Assembly: GCA_017462125.1 (NCBI GenBank)
Contig: JAFTRQ010000037.1
Coordinates: 1 to 64,000 of the forward strand
Reading direction: 5' to 3'
Source: Clostridia bacterium
GTDB taxonomy: Bacteria > Bacillota_A > Clostridia > Oscillospirales > CAG-272
DNA length: 64,000 bases
Part shown: positions 60,480-64,000 of the stretch, piece after piece
Position numbering within the stretch: position 1 is the stretch's first letter
Layout of the letters: every line of letters begins with the position of its first letter
Program-made: the position numbers and the translations under genes
Notes under the pieces: model-generated
Told to the model about the DNA's origin: nothing
Database searches by the model: none
Seen by the model: only the letters and a program-made list of their open reading frames with translations

Positions 60480-61403
60480 ATGGGAATACTTCAATGGATA
60501 AATACATTGCCCGGAGCCGGCGCGCTCGGTCTTGTCTGGGGTCTTATGGCAATCGGTTTATACATTACATATAAAATATTAGATATTGCCGATCTTACTG
60601 TGGACGGCTCTATCTGTACGGGTGCAGTGGTCTGCACCGTGCTTTTGACAAACGGTGTGAACATCTGGATTGCAATGCTTTGCGCACTTTTGGCAGGTAT
60701 GCTTGCCGGTTTTGTGACGGGATTGCTTCACACCTTCTTTGGAATCCCCGCCATACTTGCAGGTATTCTGACGCAGCTGATGCTTTGGTCGGTCAATCTT
60801 TTGACCATGAGCGGAAGATCAAATGTTGCGATTACAAGATTCCAATACGCCGATAAGGTCTTGATCACCTCCGACGTAACGGACGTTTACAGAACCATTG
60901 TAATTCTTGCACTTTTCGTGGCGGCAGTGGTGGCTTTGCTTTATTGGTTCTTCGGAACCGAGCTTGGTTCTTCACTCCGTGTGACGGGTAACAACCTTGA
61001 GATGTCGCGTGCACAGGGCATCAATACAAACTTTACAAAGGTGTTTGGTCTTGCGATTTCAAACGGTATTGTAGCACTTGCAGGAGCATTGTATGCTCAG
61101 CAGCAGGGCTCTGCAGATATCAACATGGGCCGCGGTGCGATCGTCATCGGCCTTGCGGCAATTATTATTGGCGAAGCGATGTGTCCCAAGCTGATCACCA
61201 ACTTTGCTATCCGTCTGCTTTGTGTAGTGGGTGGCTCCATCATCTACTGGTTCGTATATCAGAGCGTTGTGTTCATGGGTCTGCCCAGTGAGCTTTTAAA
61301 GATGCTGTCGGCTCTCGTAGTCGCGCTCTTCCTTGGAATCCCTTATTTGAAAAAGGTGTATTTCTCGAAAAAGAAGAAAGCCGAGGTAAAGAAAAATGCT
61401 TGA
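60480..61403 (+). CDS. ABC transporter permease (branched-chain-type fold)
   Basis: A 307-residue integral membrane protein with about eight or nine hydrophobic segments, of the type found in TrpXYZ and LIV-like importers (ALGLVWGLMAIGLYITYKIL at the start; TGNNLEMSRAQGINTNFTKV as the cytoplasmic loop that contacts the ATPase). A basic C-terminal tail (KKVYFSKKKKAEVKKN) extends into the ATPase start. The ATPase gene overlaps its last 8 bases. It forms the channel for the substrate delivered by the upstream lipoprotein. Confidence 0.9.
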   Translation: MGILQWINTLPGAGALGLVWGLMAIGLYITYKILDIADLTVDGSICTGAVVCTVLLTNGVNIWIAMLCALLAGMLAGFVTGLLHTFFGIPAILAGILTQLMLWSVNLLTMSGRSNVAITRFQYADKVLITSDVTDVYRTIVILALFVAAVVALLYWFFGTELGSSLRVTGNNLEMSRAQGINTNFTKVFGLAISNGIVALAGALYAQQQGSADINMGRGAIVIGLAAIIIGEAMCPKLITNFAIRLLCVVGGSIIYWFVYQSVVFMGLPSELLKMLSALVVALFLGIPYLKKVYFSKKKKAEVKKNA

Positions 61404-62190
61404 GCTGAAGAATATATGTAAGACCTTCAATGCAGGAACTGTCAATGAAAAGCAAGTGTTTGACGGACTCGATCTGACTCTGAAGGAAGGCGATTTTGTG
61501 ACCGTTATCGGCGGTAACGGCGCGGGTAAATCCACGATGCTGAATATCGTTGCGGGTGCGTATGCTCCCGATGACGGTACGATCACCATCGACGGTGTGG
61601 ACGTAACACACCTGCCCGAATATAAGAGAGCAAAGTATATCGGCCGTGTTTTCCAGGACCCCAGAATGGGCACTGCCACCGACATGTGGGTGGAGGAAAA
61701 TATGGCGGTTGCAGACAGAAGGGGCCAGAGAAGAGGCTTAAAGTGGTCGATTACCAAGAGCGACAGAGAACGGTATAAAAAGGAGCTGATTCAGCTTGAT
61801 CTTGGTCTCGAAGATAGACTTTCTACCAAAATGGGTCTGCTTTCGGGAGGACAGAGACAGGCGGTCACACTGTTGATGGCGGCAATGAAAAAGCCCAAGC
61901 TGTTGCTTTTGGACGAGCATACTGCGGCACTTGACCCTAAGACCGCCGCAAAGGTGCTTGAGATCACCGATAAGCTGATCACCGAGAATAATTTGACCGC
62001 GTTGATGGTTACACACAATATGAAGGATGCCATCGAGCACGGTAACCGCCTTATTATGATGAACGCAGGTAAGATCATCATTGACGTGAGCGGTGAAGAA
62101 AAGAAAAAGCTGACGGTTGAGACGCTTCTTGCCGCATTCACAAAGGCGAGCGGCGCAGAATTCGCAAGCGACAGAGCGCTTTTGAGTTGA
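61396..62190 (+). CDS. ABC transporter ATP-binding protein
   Basis: A 264-residue ATPase with Walker A GGNGAGKSTML (near residue 38), Q-loop VFQDPRMG, signature LLSGGQRQAV, Walker B LLLLDEHTAALD and the H-loop MVTHNM. The start overlaps the permease gene by 8 bases, giving translational coupling. It energises the three-gene importer. A 14-bp terminator follows. Confidence 0.94.
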   Translation: MLELKNICKTFNAGTVNEKQVFDGLDLTLKEGDFVTVIGGNGAGKSTMLNIVAGAYAPDDGTITIDGVDVTHLPEYKRAKYIGRVFQDPRMGTATDMWVEENMAVADRRGQRRGLKWSITKSDRERYKKELIQLDLGLEDRLSTKMGLLSGGQRQAVTLLMAAMKKPKLLLLDEHTAALDPKTAAKVLEITDKLITENNLTALMVTHNMKDAIEHGNRLIMMNAGKIIIDVSGEEKKKLTVETLLAAFTKASGAEFASDRALLS

Positions 62191-62206
62191 TCAATATGTA
62201 TTTTGA

Positions 62207-62246
62207 GGGTGAGAAAACCGTTAGCGGTTTTCTCACCCCTTTTGTG
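62207..62246 (+). terminator. Rho-independent terminator of the ABC transporter operon
   Basis: The stem GGGTGAGAAAACCG (62207-62220) with CGGTTTTCTCACCC (62225-62238) has a 4-nt loop and a T-rich tail. Confidence 0.88.
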
Positions 62247-62280
62247 TTGTTTAAATTTTGATTTGTAGGGGAGATGCGAT

Positions 62281-62334
62281 GCGGGGCTCTGCCCCTGCAC
62301 CCCGCTTAAGACCTTTTTGAAAAAAGGTCTTAAG
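62281..62334 (-). repeat. Palindromic element, two-hairpin class (reverse orientation)
   Basis: GGGGC/GCCCC (62283-62295) is followed by CTTAAGACCTTTTT (62305-62318) with AAAAAGGTCTTAAG (62321-62334). It is the inverted form of the element before argH and carries CCCAAAAACTTTCAAAA downstream. Confidence 0.78.
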
Positions 62335-62386
62335 AATCCCAAAAACTTTCAAAAAATGGCTATTATGTATCCATTTTATCCTTTTC

Positions 62387-62452
62387 AACCACGAATTTTG
62401 TGAAAAATTCGTGGTTCATTGAAAGTTTTGGTCGAGCTTTTTCAAAAGCTCG
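62387..62452. repeat. Two further hairpins in the 62.2-62.5 kb gap
   Basis: AACCACGAATTTT with AAAATTCGTGGTT (62387-62416), extended by outer TTTCAA/TTGAAA, and CGAGCTTTT with AAAAGCTCG (62433-62452). No coding potential is seen in 62247-62512. Confidence 0.55.
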
Positions 62453-62512
62453 CCGCCGGAGGCACGCGTCCCCATAAATTGCAATTTAAAGATAACACCT
62501 CTTCAAAAATCG

Positions 62513-63553
62513 TCAGTTGACATCCGAATTACCGCCAAATCCCTTAATGCACAACGCGACAATGGGACCTATAAAAATACCCGAAAGTCCTAAAAACCTG
62601 ATGCCGAGATAAACCGACGCTAACGTTGCCAAGGGATGCAGACCGATGCTGTTGCCCACGATCCTCGGTTCTGTCAGCTGACGCAGGATCAGAACAACTC
62701 CGTATAGGATCAGAAGTCCCGTGCCCATCTTGGCATCTCCTGTCGTGAAGGCTAGGATAGACCATGGGATCAGTACCGTTCCCGTGCCCAAAATGGGTAA
62801 AACGTCCACAACGGCGATGATCAAGCTCATCAGGAGCGCATAATTCGTTCCAAGGAGTGTGAGCCCTAAAAAGACCTCTGCAAAGGTCAAGAGCATCAAA
62901 AGCAAATAGGCTTTGAGGTAACCCGTCAGTGTGCGGGCTGCTTTTTCTTTCAAGGTGGGAAGCTTTTCTTGCCATCGGTCGGGGAGCAAGGAAGTAAAAT
63001 AGCCGCCGATGCGCTCTCGATCTGCGGAAAAATAGAAGGAGGAAATGAGAAAAACCGCAGTGAAAAGAAGTGTCTCGGGAATCTTTGCGGCTACGTTCAT
63101 CGCCATTGAGGACAGTCGGGAGGTCAGCGACGATAGCAGGGAGCTTAGCGCGTCGGTCAGTAAGCGATCAACGTCAAGCCCGAGCTCTTGCAGACTCTCC
63201 GAGCTCAATGCTTTTTGAAGAATGCTGAAGCGGTTGCCCAAACGAGCGAATTTTTCTGCCAGCTGCTCGATCGTGAGACGAATACTGTCAGGATCAGCTG
63301 ACAGGCGGTCCAAAAGATCGCCTATCTCCTCGATCAGCCTCGCTCCTGCAAAATACAGAAGTGAAACGATTGCAAAAAAGAAGAGCAGCACCAACGCGGC
63401 AGAGGCGGGCTTTTTGGGTATTTTGCATCGCTTGGAAAGAAAATCGGCAATGGGAGAAATGAGCGAGGAAAACAGCAGGGCTAGCAAAAAGGGAAGTATC
63501 GCGCTCATAGCGTGTCTGAAAATAAGCCATGCGAGTGCCGCAAGTCCTGCCAC
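62513..63553 (-). CDS. ytvI: YtvI-like sporulation membrane protein (AI-2E transporter family)
   Basis: A 346-residue membrane protein of the AI-2E/YtvI family with about eight transmembrane segments: an N-terminal cluster (LPFLLALLFSSLISP), a long soluble helical stretch (~75-150) and a C-terminal cluster with DVLPILGTGTVLIPW (near 255-270) and GLSGIFIGPIVALC. Sporulation members of this family have a similar size. Start uncertain: the GTG at 63553 has no ribosome site, while the frame is open upstream for ~21 codons reading DDLTDNEYRRAANLTVIV. A GGGAG-ATG at that place is out of frame by one base, so an N-terminal frameshift or a non-standard start is possible. Confidence 0.82.
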   Translation of the reverse strand: MAGLAALAWLIFRHAMSAILPFLLALLFSSLISPIADFLSKRCKIPKKPASAALVLLFFFAIVSLLYFAGARLIEEIGDLLDRLSADPDSIRLTIEQLAEKFARLGNRFSILQKALSSESLQELGLDVDRLLTDALSSLLSSLTSRLSSMAMNVAAKIPETLLFTAVFLISSFYFSADRERIGGYFTSLLPDRWQEKLPTLKEKAARTLTGYLKAYLLLMLLTFAEVFLGLTLLGTNYALLMSLIIAVVDVLPILGTGTVLIPWSILAFTTGDAKMGTGLLILYGVVLILRQLTEPRIVGNSIGLHPLATLASVYLGIRFLGLSGIFIGPIVALCIKGFGGNSDVN

Positions 63554-63671
63554 AATGACGGTAAGATTCGCCGCCCGTCTGTATTCGTTGTCCGTAAGAT
63601 CATCTCCCTTCGCTTTTTATATACATTGTATGAGCTTTTGCGTAAATAATATGTCCGTGCGCAATTTATTC

Positions 63672-63700
63672 TTGACAATTCGGCGTTGCGGTGATACAAT
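63672..63700 (+). promoter_or_regulatory. Sigma-A promoter of the cyclophilin-like lipoprotein gene
   Basis: Exact TTGACA (63672-63677), 17 bp and TACAAT (63695-63700). Confidence 0.82.
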
Positions 63701-63734
63701 AATATTAGATTTTTTGAGAAAGGATTTTTTATTT

Positions 63735-64000
63735 ATGAAAAAAACAGCAAAAATCATTGTTTGTATTCTTGCGGCACTGATGGCTCTTTGCCTTGTTGCC
63801 TGCGATAAGCCTACGGGTAACGCGGCGTACGATCCCTCTGCTACGGGTGAGGGCATCAGCGTTCGTATGAGTAAGGTCAAGGAAGAAATCGATTCTATGT
63901 CCGTCAGCGATTTCGAGCCCTCGGATCAGAAGAGCGATTACGTGCTCATCAAGGTGAAGGATTACGGCGAGATCGTCATCGTTCTTCGCGGCGACGTTGC
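63735..64000 (+). CDS. Partial lipoprotein, probable cyclophilin-type peptidyl-prolyl isomerase
   Basis: The gene runs off the right end; 88 codons are visible. The signal peptide ends in LVAC (Cys23), so it is a membrane-anchored lipoprotein. After a ~45-residue linker the sequence DYVLIKVKDYGEIVIVLRGDVA matches the first beta-strands of bacterial cyclophilins, whose next segment normally is a P-x-T-V-x-N-F helix that lies beyond the window. The ATG follows AAAGGA. An extracytoplasmic protein-folding role is inferred from the domain start only. Confidence 0.7.
   Translation, partial: MKKTAKIIVCILAALMALCLVACDKPTGNAAYDPSATGEGISVRMSKVKEEIDSMSVSDFEPSDQKSDYVLIKVKDYGEIVIVLRGDV

Overview
The window looks like a chromosomal segment of a Clostridia-type Firmicute, probably an uncultured gut Oscillospirales-like lineage. 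The class is inferred from T-box leaders, strong AGGAGG-type ribosome sites, sigma-A promoters with 17-bp spacers, a YtvI-type sporulation membrane protein, a NiaR repressor and ECF transport. No rRNA, tRNA, CRISPR array, phage or transposase gene was seen. Coding density is high.

Layout. (1) 0.2-6.7 kb: a glycan-related module with an alpha/alpha-toroid-like protein, an MmcQ/YjbR protein, an AraC regulator, a clan GH-N beta-helix hydrolase, a GH99/WbsX-like protein and an SGNH esterase-like protein. (2) 6.8-11.9 kb: an SCP2-domain protein, a Gfo/Idh/MocA oxidoreductase, a DMT transporter divergent from a second AraC regulator, and a DUF1846 protein. (3) 12.1-37.7 kb: one long co-directional biosynthetic block. 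T-box(Ile)-ilvA-ridA is followed by T-box(Leu)-ilvB-ilvN-ilvC, a degenerate type III pantothenate kinase-like gene, an ECF S-component, ilvD-leuA-leuC-leuD, a nucleoside hydrolase, leuB-ilvE, and then argG-argH-argC-argJ-argB-argD-argF behind ARG-box-like sites. This encodes the branched-chain pathway from threonine and pyruvate, and the arginine pathway with ArgJ acetyl recycling. (4) 37.8-41 kb: a beta-helix protein divergent from a ZIP metal transporter, then purC. (5) 41.1-48 kb: a tightly packed operon with an APH-fold kinase, an AAA ATPase, sfsA, a flavodoxin-like reductase, bcp, a GH110-like beta-helix protein and an unusual nitrilase-GDPD fusion. It converges on a GDPD and sialidase-like pair, followed by a large esterase. 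(6) 52-64 kb: prfC, a DUF3592 protein, a carbohydrate-binding lipoprotein, niaR with an ASRT-family gene, an LRR lipoprotein, a cytidylate-kinase-like protein, a TrpXYZ-type ABC transporter, YtvI and the start of a cyclophilin-like lipoprotein.

The most striking non-coding signal is that gaps in the ilv/leu/arg block are filled by palindromic elements. They fall into several families: long GC-capped hairpins with an ACTTTTT/AAAAAGT core, often directly upstream of the next ribosome site; arrays of small hairpins separated by GTGATAT that begin on the stop codons of ilvN and argJ; and a 120-bp inverted-repeat element that begins on the ilvC stop codon. The protein-level oddities most worth following are the nitrilase-GDPD fusion and the pantothenate kinase homologue with altered active-site motifs.
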